Shown here: one piece after another, positions 51,447 through 61,315 of the stretch
Layout of the letters: each line of letters begins with the position of its first letter
Numbering within the stretch: position 1 is the stretch's first letter
The notes under the pieces: model-generated
Told to the model about the DNA's origin: nothing
The model's input: only the letters and a program-made list of their open reading frames with translations
Database searches by the model: none
Program-made: the position numbers and the translations under genes
NCBI GenBank assembly: GCA_963763115.1
Contig: CAVXNM010000035.1
Coordinates: 1 to 64,000 of the forward strand
DNA: 64,000 nucleotides
Direction: 5' to 3'
DNA from: CAVQCA01 sp963763115
GTDB lineage: Bacteria > Pseudomonadota > Gammaproteobacteria > UBA9214

Positions 51447-53513
51447 TTATTGTTTTTCCCGTGTAATTCCGTGTGCTTCCGCGGCCATTTCACCTTTTGA
51501 GCCGCCGGTCTCCCGGCCCAGCAACACCTCGCCATGCCATTCCATGCCGGCTGGCGCAACGACATCGCGTTTAACCGTTCTGACCAGCGCGCCTTCCTCG
51601 AGCGCATCGCGCAGAACCACCAGTGGCGAGTCGAAATCCGTCGCGGTTTTCAGATAGGCAATCATCGGCAGGGAATGATCGACATAGAGATAGGAGACGG
51701 TGCCGACCCATATGCGGGTTCCATCGTCTATGGTTTCAACATTCGCGGGCCAGACCCTCAACACCGTCATTCGGTCCGTGCCCTCTTCTTTCCTGGCCAG
51801 CAGCAGTTTCTGTTGTTCTCCGTCATGTACCTGGGAGAGGATGGGGAGACTGGCACTTTCAGGATGCGGCGCAAGCCAGTTCATGGCGCGCAGCACCCCG
51901 ATTTTTGGTGCCGTTAGCCACCCCTGCTTGCCAAGCAGCTTCTGCAGATTCGTTAATGCCCCGGCCCACTGGAAATTCAGTGGTTGAGTGTTTACTCCCT
52001 CGATGTCGATCCGGTAGACCGGCAACACCCGCCAGTAGTTGTTGAGCCAGTCCGACAGGGTGACGGTCTGCATTTCAGTTCGGGGTGCGTAGTCCGCCAG
52101 ATCCTGCCTGAAGCGGAATTCCATCTGCCAGGCGCCGGCCATGAAGAGGACGGCAAGGCTGACTGCCAGCAGCCTTTTCAGGGGCAGGGCTGGCGCCGGA
52201 TGCCGATCGTAGGCTATGCCGAGCAGGGTCACCCATAACAGCCCCACGCTGGCGCCACCCAGGACATCGGAGAACCAGTGGACGCCCAGATAAAGACGGG
52301 AAAAGGAAATAGCCACGACCGGAATGCCGGCCACGGTGTAAGGTAGCCAGCGGTGTTTGAACGGGAGTTCCCGGGCAATCAGCAACGCCAGGAATCCAAA
52401 CACGGCAAGGCTGGTGCTGACATGGGCGCTGGGGAAGGAAAAGCCATCGTGGATATCCACCGGCCGCTCTACACTGGTCGAGTACTTGAGCGCATAGGTC
52501 ATGATGACGGTGCAGACATACGCCACCAGCCAGTGAATGGCGGCCTTGCGATTACCCTTCCAGAACAACCACAGGCTGCCCGCCGACAGCACGGCAGCCA
52601 GCAGAAGCTGTTTCCCAAACAGGCTCACAAAGGTCATCACCTGGTCGGCCCCTGGTGTGCGCAGGTTCTGCAGGAAGTGGAAGAGGTAATTGTCCAGATC
52701 CCCCATGAATCGACCGTGCAGGGTCTGTCGCGTTATCAGCAGCAAGGCCCAGAAGGCCAGGAACAGCAGGCCCAGCAGTATGGCCAGGCCGCGTGCCTCC
52801 GGATGGTCAGGGTCGAGCAACGAGCCTGCCAACGGGCGCAGCCGGGGATGTTTGCGGCTCCAGCCAAGTGCGCTTACCACTGCGGCCGAGGCTTGTGGCT
52901 GCAGCAGGCGCCAGACACCGCGTATTAGCGCGAAACTCAGCCAGATGATTCCCACCACGACAACCAGCAGCACGACGAGGCGGCCGGCCACCTCGGCTGC
53001 CAACCCCAGCGAGGCGCCGAAGGCCATACCGGGCAGGATGAAAGCGGGCGCCCAGAGCACGGAGGCGATGATATCCACCAGCAGGAAGCGCCCGATGTTC
53101 ATGTCCATCATGCCGGCAATGGCCGGTACAATGGGCCGTACCGGACCGACAAATCGCGCCATGAACACGCTTTTCCCGCCGTGGCGACAGAAGAAATCGA
53201 CCCCCCGGTTGACCAGGGCCGGATAGCGTTTCAACGGCCAGAGGACGCGCAGACGCTGATGATAGTAGCTGCCGATCAGGAAACTGACAGTATCACCGAC
53301 CACGGCGCCTGCGCTTGTCCAGGCCATGGTCGGAATCAGCTGCAGTGTGCCGGTTGCGATCAGCGCGCCGATGCCGAACAGCAGAAACGCACCGGGTACC
53401 AGCAGGCCAATGACAAGCAGGGATTCAAGCAGAGCGACAACAAAGATCAGCAGGTTGGAAAAATGCGGATGCTGCGCTATCCAGGTGAGCAGATCCTGCA
53501 GCAGATTATCCAT
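51447..53513 (-). CDS. DedA-PAP2-LssY fusion membrane protein
   Basis: A 688-residue protein with three parts. Residues 1-200 are a DedA/SNARE-associated domain (LLVPGAFLLFGIGALIATG, FMARFVGPVRPIVPAIAGMM with the conserved F-x-RF-x-P-x-R). Residues 230-450 are a PAP2 phosphatase with all three motifs: KYSTSVERP, FPSAHVS and SRLYLGVHWFSD. Residues 470-670 are an LssY C-terminal domain (DWLNNYWRVLPVYRIDIEG). It probably dephosphorylates undecaprenyl or glycerolipid phosphates at the inner membrane. The last seven residues come from a dispersed repeat sequence, so the natural stop may have been altered. Confidence 0.9.
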   Translation of the reverse strand: MDNLLQDLLTWIAQHPHFSNLLIFVVALLESLLVIGLLVPGAFLLFGIGALIATGTLQLIPTMAWTSAGAVVGDTVSFLIGSYYHQRLRVLWPLKRYPALVNRGVDFFCRHGGKSVFMARFVGPVRPIVPAIAGMMDMNIGRFLLVDIIASVLWAPAFILPGMAFGASLGLAAEVAGRLVVLLVVVVGIIWLSFALIRGVWRLLQPQASAAVVSALGWSRKHPRLRPLAGSLLDPDHPEARGLAILLGLLFLAFWALLLITRQTLHGRFMGDLDNYLFHFLQNLRTPGADQVMTFVSLFGKQLLLAAVLSAGSLWLFWKGNRKAAIHWLVAYVCTVIMTYALKYSTSVERPVDIHDGFSFPSAHVSTSLAVFGFLALLIARELPFKHRWLPYTVAGIPVVAISFSRLYLGVHWFSDVLGGASVGLLWVTLLGIAYDRHPAPALPLKRLLAVSLAVLFMAGAWQMEFRFRQDLADYAPRTEMQTVTLSDWLNNYWRVLPVYRIDIEGVNTQPLNFQWAGALTNLQKLLGKQGWLTAPKIGVLRAMNWLAPHPESASLPILSQVHDGEQQKLLLARKEEGTDRMTVLRVWPANVETIDDGTRIWVGTVSYLYVDHSLPMIAYLKTATDFDSPLVVLRDALEEGALVRTVKRDVVAPAGMEWHGEVLLGRETGGSKGEMAAEAHGITREKQ
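51458..51490 (+). repeat. Dispersed CCGTGT repeat, copy 1
   Basis: CCCGTGTAATTCCGTGTGCT plus TCCGCGGCCATTT. Shared with copies at 54952-54980 (inverted), 55090-55114 and 58502-58536. It overlaps the end of the fusion membrane protein gene. Confidence 0.75.
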
Positions 53514-53554
53514 GGCAACCGGGGTCCTTGCGCTAGGCGGTGCTTGCCCGGGTG

Positions 53555-54838
<1,284 letters not shown>

Positions 54839-55112
54839 GTGTGGATCCTTCGTTCTTGTTTATCTCAGAAGCAAGCTTACCTGCCGTCCCGGGCCGCGCA
54901 AACAGCAATTTTGGCATCAGGGCGCTGGAGGTGGAAAGTGAACCACTTTAAATGGCCACGAAATCCACGGAAAACACGGGTAGGATACTGAAAAGAAAAA
55001 AATCCAACGGGTTACGACCCCTCTATTTAGTTACACCAAGTCCATGCAAGGGACACACGTGGATCATAACAGGCATTTTTTATTTTTTTCCCGTGTGCTT
55101 CCGTGGCCATTT
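54839..55112. other. Intergenic region between thiE and hemL
   Basis: Contains two dispersed repeat copies in opposite orientation that could form a long stem. No gene. Confidence 0.5.
54952..54980 (-). repeat. Dispersed CCGTGT repeat, copy 2 (inverted)
   Basis: AAATGGCCACGAAATCCACG plus GAAAACACGG is the reverse complement type of the same repeat. Confidence 0.65.
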
Positions 55113-55114
55113 TT
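55090..55114 (+). repeat. Dispersed CCGTGT repeat, copy 3
   Basis: CCCGTGTGCTTCCGTGGCCA plus TTTTT. It abuts the thiE stop on the reverse strand. Confidence 0.75.
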
Positions 55115-55778
55115 AAGAGTGGTTGTATAACGGATCAGATCTACGACCGGCGTCGAAAAGTGCGGCATAGGACTGTGCGGCCGCCCGAATGTCGTACTGA
55201 CCGAACACGCCGTGGATGACGGCAAGCAGGTCGGCGCCGGCCTCGAGAAGTTCGGCTCCATTCTGAGGAGTGATGCCGCCGATAGCGACGATGGGCAGCT
55301 TGATTTCCCTGCGTGCCTGCCTCAGCAGCGCCGGCAGCGCCTGTACGGCTCCCGGTTTGGTGTTTGAGGGGAAAAACCGCCCGAAGGCCACGTAGCTGGC
55401 CTCTGTCCCGGCGGCGGTACGGGCGCGCTCCAGCTGGTTGTAACAGGAAACACCGATAATCGCCCGTCGTCCCAGCCGCTGCCGTGCGTGGCTCACGGGA
55501 GCATCATCCTGACCGAGGTGTACTCCGGCGGCATCGCACGCCGCCGCCAGTTCGATATCATCGTTGATGATCAGGGGAATATCACGTTCGCGGCACAGCT
55601 TTGCCAGTGCCCGTGCTTCACGCCCGCGTTCCTCGCGAGGCAAGTGTTTCTCACGGTACTGTATCAGTATCGCGCCTCCGTCGATGGCTAGCGACACTCG
55701 TTTGACCAACATCGCCAGGGGGATCGGGCGATTCTCCGTGATGGCATACAATCCGCCGGGTGGTAGCGCAACGTCCAT
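55113..55778 (-). CDS. thiE: Thiamine-phosphate synthase
   Basis: A 221-residue TIM-barrel enzyme that joins the pyrimidine and thiazole parts of thiamine. ILIQYREKHLPREER is the substrate Gln-Tyr-Arg-Glu-Lys motif, DAAGVHLGQDD binds the diphosphate, GVSCYNQLE and FGRFFPSNTKPGA follow, and PIVAIGGITPQN ends the barrel. It starts six bases after the thiD stop, so the two are co-transcribed. Confidence 0.95.
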   Translation of the reverse strand: MDVALPPGGLYAITENRPIPLAMLVKRVSLAIDGGAILIQYREKHLPREERGREARALAKLCRERDIPLIINDDIELAAACDAAGVHLGQDDAPVSHARQRLGRRAIIGVSCYNQLERARTAAGTEASYVAFGRFFPSNTKPGAVQALPALLRQARREIKLPIVAIGGITPQNGAELLEAGADLLAVIHGVFGQYDIRAAAQSYAALFDAGRRSDPLYNHS

Positions 55779-55784
55779 TCAGTT

Positions 55785-56591
55785 TCAGTCCTCGTCGTCA
55801 CCGGACCAGAAGAATCGATGGGGCAGATGCTGGCCCAGACCGGGACGATAACCGTGGCGCAGGGTGTTCCAGGTGTAGTTCTGTGCCTCGTGGATGGCGG
55901 TAAATGGTTCCAGACCCTTTGCCAGCAGACCGGCGATGCTCGCTGCCAGGGTGCAGCCTGAACCGTGGTAGCTGTGCGGCAGACGTTCCCAGGTAAAGGT
56001 TTCCAGGAGCCGCTGGCCGCTGTAGAGGCGGTTGATGACAAAGGGGGTGTGTTCATGACTGCCAGTCACCAGCACATAGTCGACGCCCTGGTCCAGCAGG
56101 GCGACTGCACAGGCATCCAGAGTGTCCGCTCCGGGCGCCAGGGCGCGCGCCTCCGGGCCGTTGGGGGTGAGAATGGTGGTGACCGGAAGCAGCAGTGCCC
56201 GCAGCACCTCGATCAATTCCCGGCCGCCCAGATCCGTGCCCTGCCCGGAAGCCAGCACCGGGTCGAACACGACCGGTATCTCGGGGTAGTCCATCAGGAT
56301 GGTATGGACCGCCTCGGCGTTCTCGATGCTGCCCAGCATGCCGATCTTGAAAACGGCAACCGGCATGTCTTCCAGAATCGACCGCGCCTGGGCGATAACC
56401 AGGGTGGACTCTACAGTCGTGTATCCGGCGACGTCATGGGTGTCCTGAACCGTCAGGGCCGTGACCACCGTGGCCGCATGACTACCCTGGCTGGCGACGG
56501 CTTCGATATCCGCCTGCAGGCCGGCACCGCCGCTCGGATCATGACCGGCGAATACCAGTACCACGGGGACTTCGCCAGTGCCAGGGCTCAT
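55785..56591 (-). CDS. thiD: Hydroxymethylpyrimidine/phosphomethylpyrimidine kinase
   Basis: A 268-residue ribokinase-fold enzyme that phosphorylates the thiamine pyrimidine twice. LVFAGHDPSGGAGLQADIEA is the N-terminal signature, VVFDPVLASGQGTDLGG binds substrate, and YHGSGCTLAASIAGLLAKG has the anion hole and catalytic Cys/Asp-equivalent region. First gene of a thiD-thiE pair. No TPP riboswitch is evident in the 150 bases upstream. Confidence 0.95.
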   Translation of the reverse strand: MSPGTGEVPVVLVFAGHDPSGGAGLQADIEAVASQGSHAATVVTALTVQDTHDVAGYTTVESTLVIAQARSILEDMPVAVFKIGMLGSIENAEAVHTILMDYPEIPVVFDPVLASGQGTDLGGRELIEVLRALLLPVTTILTPNGPEARALAPGADTLDACAVALLDQGVDYVLVTGSHEHTPFVINRLYSGQRLLETFTWERLPHSYHGSGCTLAASIAGLLAKGLEPFTAIHEAQNYTWNTLRHGYRPGLGQHLPHRFFWSGDDED

Positions 56592-56760
56592 GTCATGAAT
56601 GTCTGCTGGTAAGTGAAAATTGGCGTCTTCCGCGTCCCCTGCCGCTCAAGGAAACGGTTGCTATTATAACACCGCCGGGATGGCGATTTACGACGCTGTC
56701 GAAGGTATACAATGCCCGGCAAATCGGTCTATGTCATGAATTCAGATGAGGCTATGCGTA

Positions 56761-56934
56761 ATGAATGAATACAAGGAATATGTATGTGTCGTATGCGGAT
56801 TCGTCTACAGCGAAGCGGACGGTCTCCCGGACGAGGGTTTTCCATTAGGGACCCGGTGGGAAGACATACCGGCGAACTGGGTGTGTCCGGAGTGCGGCGC
56901 GGCCAAGGAAGACTTTGAAATGGTCGAAATCTGA
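56761..56934 (+). CDS. Rubredoxin
   Basis: A 57-residue electron carrier with one iron held by four Cys: YVCVVCGFVYSEADG and VCPECGAAKEDFE. Intervening PDEGFPLGTRWEDIPANW is typical. It is divergent from thiD. The ATG at 56761 is preferred over 56746 by homology to the family's usual length. Confidence 0.94.
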   Translation: MNEYKEYVCVVCGFVYSEADGLPDEGFPLGTRWEDIPANWVCPECGAAKEDFEMVEI

Positions 56935-57224
56935 AATCTGGCAGGCCGCGAATTTTTTACTAGACTCAGTGTTATTCTTTCCGGTGACTGTACCAGTGGC
57001 GGCTGATTGACTGACGGGTATCCCATAAGATTCTCTTGTCAGGGAGGGGTAGGGTGCGGCATACACATCAATGTTTTGTCGCAGAACAATTCGTTGCTAC
57101 GGCCCTTCGACCGCCGCGCTAAAGGTGGCGGTGACGCAAGGGGCAGGGGTTCGGCCCGGCCTGCAAGTTAACTGAATTTATCAGTGCGCACCGAGCTTAA
57201 GGGAGTCCTCGCGAAGATACGCTG
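56935..57224. other. Gap between rubredoxin and DUF5063-like gene
   Basis: No gene supported; GGGAGTCC just before 57224 may assist translation of the next gene. Confidence 0.4.
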
Positions 57225-57716
57225 ATGTTAACCATTTCTGAAAAACTGACTGAAATGGCGGGTGCTGCGGAAGCCTACTGCGGGTTGATCGAAAACCACG
57301 AATACACCCAGGGTCGCTGGCTCTATGATTTGTGCATTATCCTGCCCCGGCTGCATTCCGCAGTCATGGCGTTGAACGCCCATCATCACGATGAGTTGCT
57401 GGGACCCGAGGTGGATCTGGATGAACGCTTCGATCTCTACACCCGGTTGCGGAAATCGCTGGGCGAGCGGGACAGGTACTGGCTCGAGTTTGATGAATCC
57501 CCCGACCGTTTTCACATGTCCGGCAGCCTGGCGGACGACCTGACCGATATCTTTTTCGATTTGCAGTACGGGCTCGACCTGCTGGAAGAGGCCTGGCCGC
57601 AACGCGCCGCTCAGGTCTGGCAATCCACCTACCGCCGGCACTGGGGCCAGCACCTGGTGGATGCAGAGCGTCATCTCTATGCGCTCAAGGTTCGTAATCT
57701 GTTGAATATCGCCTGA
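57225..57716 (+). CDS. DUF5063-like helical protein
   Basis: A 163-residue, mostly helical acidic protein. Landmarks: EAYCGLIENHEYTQGRWLYD near residue 17, YTRLRKSLGERDRYWLEF near 67, SLADDLTDIFFDLQYGLDLL near 101 and RRHWGQHLVDAERHLYAL near 138. The pattern of an N-terminal Y-C-x-LIE helix and the D-x2-DIY/F-x-DL motif resembles DUF5063. Function is unknown. Confidence 0.65.
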   Translation: MLTISEKLTEMAGAAEAYCGLIENHEYTQGRWLYDLCIILPRLHSAVMALNAHHHDELLGPEVDLDERFDLYTRLRKSLGERDRYWLEFDESPDRFHMSGSLADDLTDIFFDLQYGLDLLEEAWPQRAAQVWQSTYRRHWGQHLVDAERHLYALKVRNLLNIA

Positions 57717-57904
57717 TTCCCCGTGCCGGCAGGTGCTGGAACAGCCGGAGTACTTCGCAGTAACAACCTATAACGCGGTTTAACCATCTCGCATTTACTT
57801 GTTCTGTTCGCCGGACCTGAAATTAGACCCTGAATTAGCGTATATTCCCCCCATCGGGAATGTGCGGTACCCCAATCGACCAAGCCAGAACGCGGAATTA
57901 TTTC

Positions 57905-58325
57905 ATGAATAAATTGCATAGAGAACAAGGTTTTACGTTGATAGAAGTTATGGTGGTGGTCGTCATCCTCGGGATACTGGCCGCGATACTGGTACCCAAG
58001 GTGATGGATCGACCGGAACAGGCGCGCCTTACCAAGGCCCGCCAGGATATCCGGGCGCTGGAGGCCGCACTCAATCTCTACAAGCTGGATAACTATGTTT
58101 ATCCCAGCACCGACCAGGGGACTGGATGCCCTGGTTGAGAAACCGTCCTCGCCCGAACCCCCGAACTGGAAGGAGGGCGGCTATGTGGACCGTCTGCCGC
58201 TGGATCCCTGGAAGCAGCCCTATCAATACCTCAGTCCGGGTGCTCACGGGACGATCGATATCTATTCACTGGGGCCGGACCAGACGCCCAGTGAAGATGA
58301 TATTGGCAACTGGGAGCTGAAATAG
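57905..58325 (+). pseudogene. gspG: Type II secretion major pseudopilin GspG, one-base frameshift
   Basis: Prepilin leader MNKLHREQG, cleavage before FTLIEVMVVVVILGILAAIL with Glu5, then VPKVMDRPEQARLTKARQDI. The frame breaks in a GGGG run at 58117-58120: with one G less, STDQGLDALVEKPSSPEPPN and YVDRLPLDPWKQPYQYLSPG follow to the normal end. GspG is the main subunit of the periplasmic pseudopilus and is essential for secretion. A sequencing error is quite likely, since all neighbours in the operon are intact. Confidence 0.85.
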
Positions 58326-58569
58326 CGGCATCGAGTCACTTGAGATTGGGTACCGGACGAAGCCGTGGACCGACTGCCCGGTCGAGGGCCGGTCCCGACA
58401 CGGCATGGAATCACACCATATCCGAATGGCGCTTACCCGGCTCCTTGTTCCTGGTAATTATCCACGGATGCACACAGAAGAGATAGTAGTGTCATTATAT
58501 AGTCCGTGTAATTCCGTGTGCTTCCGTGGCTATTAAGACGGTTTTTTCAGACGATATTTCTTAAGATAC
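58326..58569. other. Gap between gspG and gspH with dispersed repeat
   Basis: The gspG-gspH gap in other species is short. Here about 240-400 bases are inserted and contain dispersed repeat copy 4 (58502-58536) and a diverged relative near 58465. Confidence 0.5.
58502..58536 (+). repeat. Dispersed CCGTGT repeat, copy 4
   Basis: TCCGTGTAATTCCGTGTGCT plus TCCGTGGCTATTAAG, nearly identical to copy 1. Confidence 0.75.
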
Positions 58570-59271
58570 GTGCCATTCCCCCAAACCCTTTATTTGTCAG
58601 TAATGACCCCGGCAGGGAAGGGGTGCCTGCCCTGCCGCAATGTACATCAGCGCCAGGTACGCCATCATCCGAATTCCGGATCATCACCAGTCTGTCCGGG
58701 CAGCGGTTCAGACCGGGGATTGTGGTTCTGTCGCGGATTTACCCTGCTGGAAATCATGGTGGTGCTGGTTCTTATCGGGATCATCTTCAGCTTTGCCGTC
58801 CTCTCCGTCAGCAGGAATGATCAGGATGAGGTGATGAAACGCGAGACACGTCGCCTGGCAACACTGATTGACATGGCCAATAATGAAGCCGTGATACGCG
58901 GACAGGAACTCGCCATCCATTTCACCAAGGATGGCTATGCCTTCCTGGTTCTGCAGATCGAGGGCTGGCAGGAACTTCCGGACGATCCCCTGCTGAAGCC
59001 CCACAAACTGCCCGCGGGGTTCAGCGTGCGAATTGAAGTCGAAGGGGACCCGCCGGGCCTGGGTCAAAAGGACAAAAAGATCGAAAAGATCGAAAAGACC
59101 GAAAAGACCGAAAAGACCGAGGAAACCCTGATCCCACAGGTCTACATCCTTTCCAGCGGCGAAATGACCCCGTTTTCCGCCACCCTTCAGGCGGAGCACA
59201 GCCAGATACGCTACCACCTGACGGCTACGATGCTGGGCAAGCTGGACTGGGAAGCGGAGAAGACATTTTGA
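58570..59271 (+). CDS. gspH: Type II secretion minor pseudopilin GspH
   Basis: The prepilin motif RGFTLLEIMVVLVLIGIIFS shows a class of minor pseudopilins, and the order after gspG gives GspH. The open frame extends 50 residues upstream of that motif, which is too long for a leader; the TTG at 58720 (LWFCRGFTLLE) would give the expected short one, but its ribosome binding site is weak. An oddity is a low-complexity insertion KIEKIEKTEKTEKTEE near residue 175, encoded by GAAAAGA(T/C)C repeats, in the periplasmic domain. Confidence 0.8.
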   Translation: MPFPQTLYLSVMTPAGKGCLPCRNVHQRQVRHHPNSGSSPVCPGSGSDRGLWFCRGFTLLEIMVVLVLIGIIFSFAVLSVSRNDQDEVMKRETRRLATLIDMANNEAVIRGQELAIHFTKDGYAFLVLQIEGWQELPDDPLLKPHKLPAGFSVRIEVEGDPPGLGQKDKKIEKIEKTEKTEKTEETLIPQVYILSSGEMTPFSATLQAEHSQIRYHLTATMLGKLDWEAEKTF

Positions 59272-59645
59272 GGCGGCGGATCAGAGGATTTACCCTGCTG
59301 GAAGTGATGGTCGCCATGACCGTTCTGGCACTGACCATGGGAGCCGTGATCAAGGCCGTGGGAGGCTACACTGCCAATCAGGCATATTTGCGTGATCGCA
59401 CGCTGGCCACCTGGGTGGCGCGTAATGTGCTGGTCGAACAGCAAGCTAAGGATGCCTGGCCGAGCGTGGGTGAACTCAAGGACACCACCGAGATGGGCGG
59501 CCGGGAATGGCGCTGGATTGGGACCGTGTCCCAGACCGACGAGCAAGAGCTGCGCCGGCTGGACGTCAGGATACGTCCGATCGACGCGGAGGATTCCGAA
59601 CCAATCGCTGTTTTGAGCGGGTTTTTACGGCGGCCCGACCAATGA
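59268..59645 (+). CDS. gspI: Type II secretion minor pseudopilin GspI
   Basis: A 125-residue pseudopilin with leader LRRRIRG and FTLLEVMVAMTVLALTMGAV after the cleavage site; WVARNVLVEQQ and the aromatic GGREWRWIGTV are typical of GspI. The TTG start overlaps the gspH stop. GspI initiates the GspI-J-K tip complex of the pseudopilus. Confidence 0.92.
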   Translation: MRRRIRGFTLLEVMVAMTVLALTMGAVIKAVGGYTANQAYLRDRTLATWVARNVLVEQQAKDAWPSVGELKDTTEMGGREWRWIGTVSQTDEQELRRLDVRIRPIDAEDSEPIAVLSGFLRRPDQ

Positions 59646-60259
59646 GGCTGAAATGCGGGGGTAACAATCATGGGGGGTTCACCCTGCTTGAACTGCTGGT
59701 GGCCTTGGCCATCTTCAGCCTGATCGCGGTGATGGCCTACGGCGGTCTGGAAACGGTGCTGAAACAGCAAGCCCTGACTGAGGAAAACGCAGAGAGTCTG
59801 GCGGAGCTGCAGAAAACCTACCTCGTCTTGCAGCGGGACATTGAACAGGCGGTACCGCGCACGATTCGGGATGAGTTCGGCGACCAGCAGGCGCCGCTGA
59901 TCGGAACGACACTGTTTCAGTTGACCCGGGGCGGATGGAACAATCCTGCCAACCAGCCGCGCAGCACCCTGCAGCGAGTCGGTTATTCGCTCGAAGACCG
60001 GCAATTGATCCGCTATGCCTGGCTGGTGCTGGATCGTGCGCAGGACAGCGCACCCGCGCGCCAGCCCCTGGCCGCGGATGTCGAGAGCATGCAGGTTCGT
60101 TATCTTGATGAAACGGGAAACTGGCAGGATCAATGGCCCCCTGTCCAGGCTGGCAGCAATCCGCTTGCCAATCCGACGGATTTTCCCAGGGCCGTTGAAA
60201 TGACGCTGGAGCATGCGCGTTTCGGTACCCTGATCTGGTTGTTTCAGTTGCCCCGATGA
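59642..60259 (+). CDS. gspJ: Type II secretion minor pseudopilin GspJ
   Basis: A 205-residue pseudopilin. Leader MRLKCGGNNHGG, then FTLLELLVALAIFSLIAVMA. YLVLQRDIEQAVPRTIRDEF is the family block. The ATG at 59642 overlaps the gspI stop (ATGA). Part of the tip complex with GspI and GspK. Confidence 0.93.
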   Translation: MRLKCGGNNHGGFTLLELLVALAIFSLIAVMAYGGLETVLKQQALTEENAESLAELQKTYLVLQRDIEQAVPRTIRDEFGDQQAPLIGTTLFQLTRGGWNNPANQPRSTLQRVGYSLEDRQLIRYAWLVLDRAQDSAPARQPLAADVESMQVRYLDETGNWQDQWPPVQAGSNPLANPTDFPRAVEMTLEHARFGTLIWLFQLPR

Positions 60260-61257
60260 GACGCCATTACCGGAGACAGGCACAGTATCCAGCCGGCTCG
60301 CGGCAGTGCGGAGTTGCCCTGATCACGGCGCTGCTGGTGGTGAGTCTGGTCACGGTCATCGCCGTGGCCATGGCTACCCGCCAGCACATCGACGTACGGC
60401 TTACCGGGAATCTTCTGCACGGGGAGCAAGCCTATGCCTATGCTCTGGCAGCGGAATCCTGGGCTCGTGTCATCCTGCGTCGAGATGACAATGAAAGCGA
60501 TCATGATTCGCTGGATGAGGACTGGGCAACGGCGTTACCCCCGATTACCGTGGAAGGCGGGCAGGTCAGCGGCAAGATCGAGGATTTGCAGGGACGCTTC
60601 AATGTCAACAATCTGGTCCTGCAGGACGGCAAAGTCAGCGAGGCGGATGTGGCCTATTTCCGGCGCCTGCTGGAAATCCTGAAACTGGAACCGATGCTCA
60701 CCGATGCGCTGCTGGACTGGATCGACGCGGATATCAATGTCAGGTTCCCGGACGGCGCCGAAGACGAGAATTATCTGTCCGCCAGTATTCCGTACCGGAC
60801 GGCCAATCGCCCCCTGGTCAGTACCAGCGAATTGCGCCTGGTCGCTGGATTCGATCAGAATACCGTCCGGTTACTGGAACCCTATGTGACCGTTCTGCCG
60901 GAGCGAACGCTCATCAACGTGAATACGGCATCGCCGGTCGTGTTGCTAGCCATGCACAAGGATTTTACCCAGAGCGATGTCGATGCATTGATTACCGGTC
61001 GCGGGGAAACCGGTTATCAGACGGTTCAGGACTTTATGGGCCAGGATGCGCTCGCCGGGCGCGAGCTGGACGAGCCGGTCGACGTCAGGAGTAATTATTT
61101 CCTGGTGCACACCGATGTCATTGTTGGGCAGGGCCAGGCACACCTCGAGAGTCTTGTGACACGCGATAAGGGCAAGACCCGGGTTCTCTCCCGGACCAGG
61201 ACACCGGTCCGGTTCCAGCAGGCTCCGCAGGACGAGACAAACGATACACGCGAATGA
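60256..61257 (+). CDS. gspK: Type II secretion minor pseudopilin GspK
   Basis: A 333-residue pseudopilin. Cleavage after CG gives VALITALLVVSLVTVIAVAM with Thr at position 5 rather than Glu, as is usual for GspK. LQGRFNVNNLVL, LLDWIDADINVRFPDGAEDE (calcium-binding acidic region) and the helix-hairpin part LINVNTASPVVLLAM follow. It caps the pseudopilus tip. Overlaps gspJ by ATGA. Confidence 0.94.
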   Translation: MRRHYRRQAQYPAGSRQCGVALITALLVVSLVTVIAVAMATRQHIDVRLTGNLLHGEQAYAYALAAESWARVILRRDDNESDHDSLDEDWATALPPITVEGGQVSGKIEDLQGRFNVNNLVLQDGKVSEADVAYFRRLLEILKLEPMLTDALLDWIDADINVRFPDGAEDENYLSASIPYRTANRPLVSTSELRLVAGFDQNTVRLLEPYVTVLPERTLINVNTASPVVLLAMHKDFTQSDVDALITGRGETGYQTVQDFMGQDALAGRELDEPVDVRSNYFLVHTDVIVGQGQAHLESLVTRDKGKTRVLSRTRTPVRFQQAPQDETNDTRE

Positions 61258-61315
61258 TTGATCCGGAAGCGTTTTTTGATACGATGGGAAACCTTGCGAT
61301 GAAGGGGCACCGGTA

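Noticed and set aside
56592..56760. TPP riboswitch before thiD
   Set aside because: No CTGAGA / ACCTGA-type core in the upstream bases.
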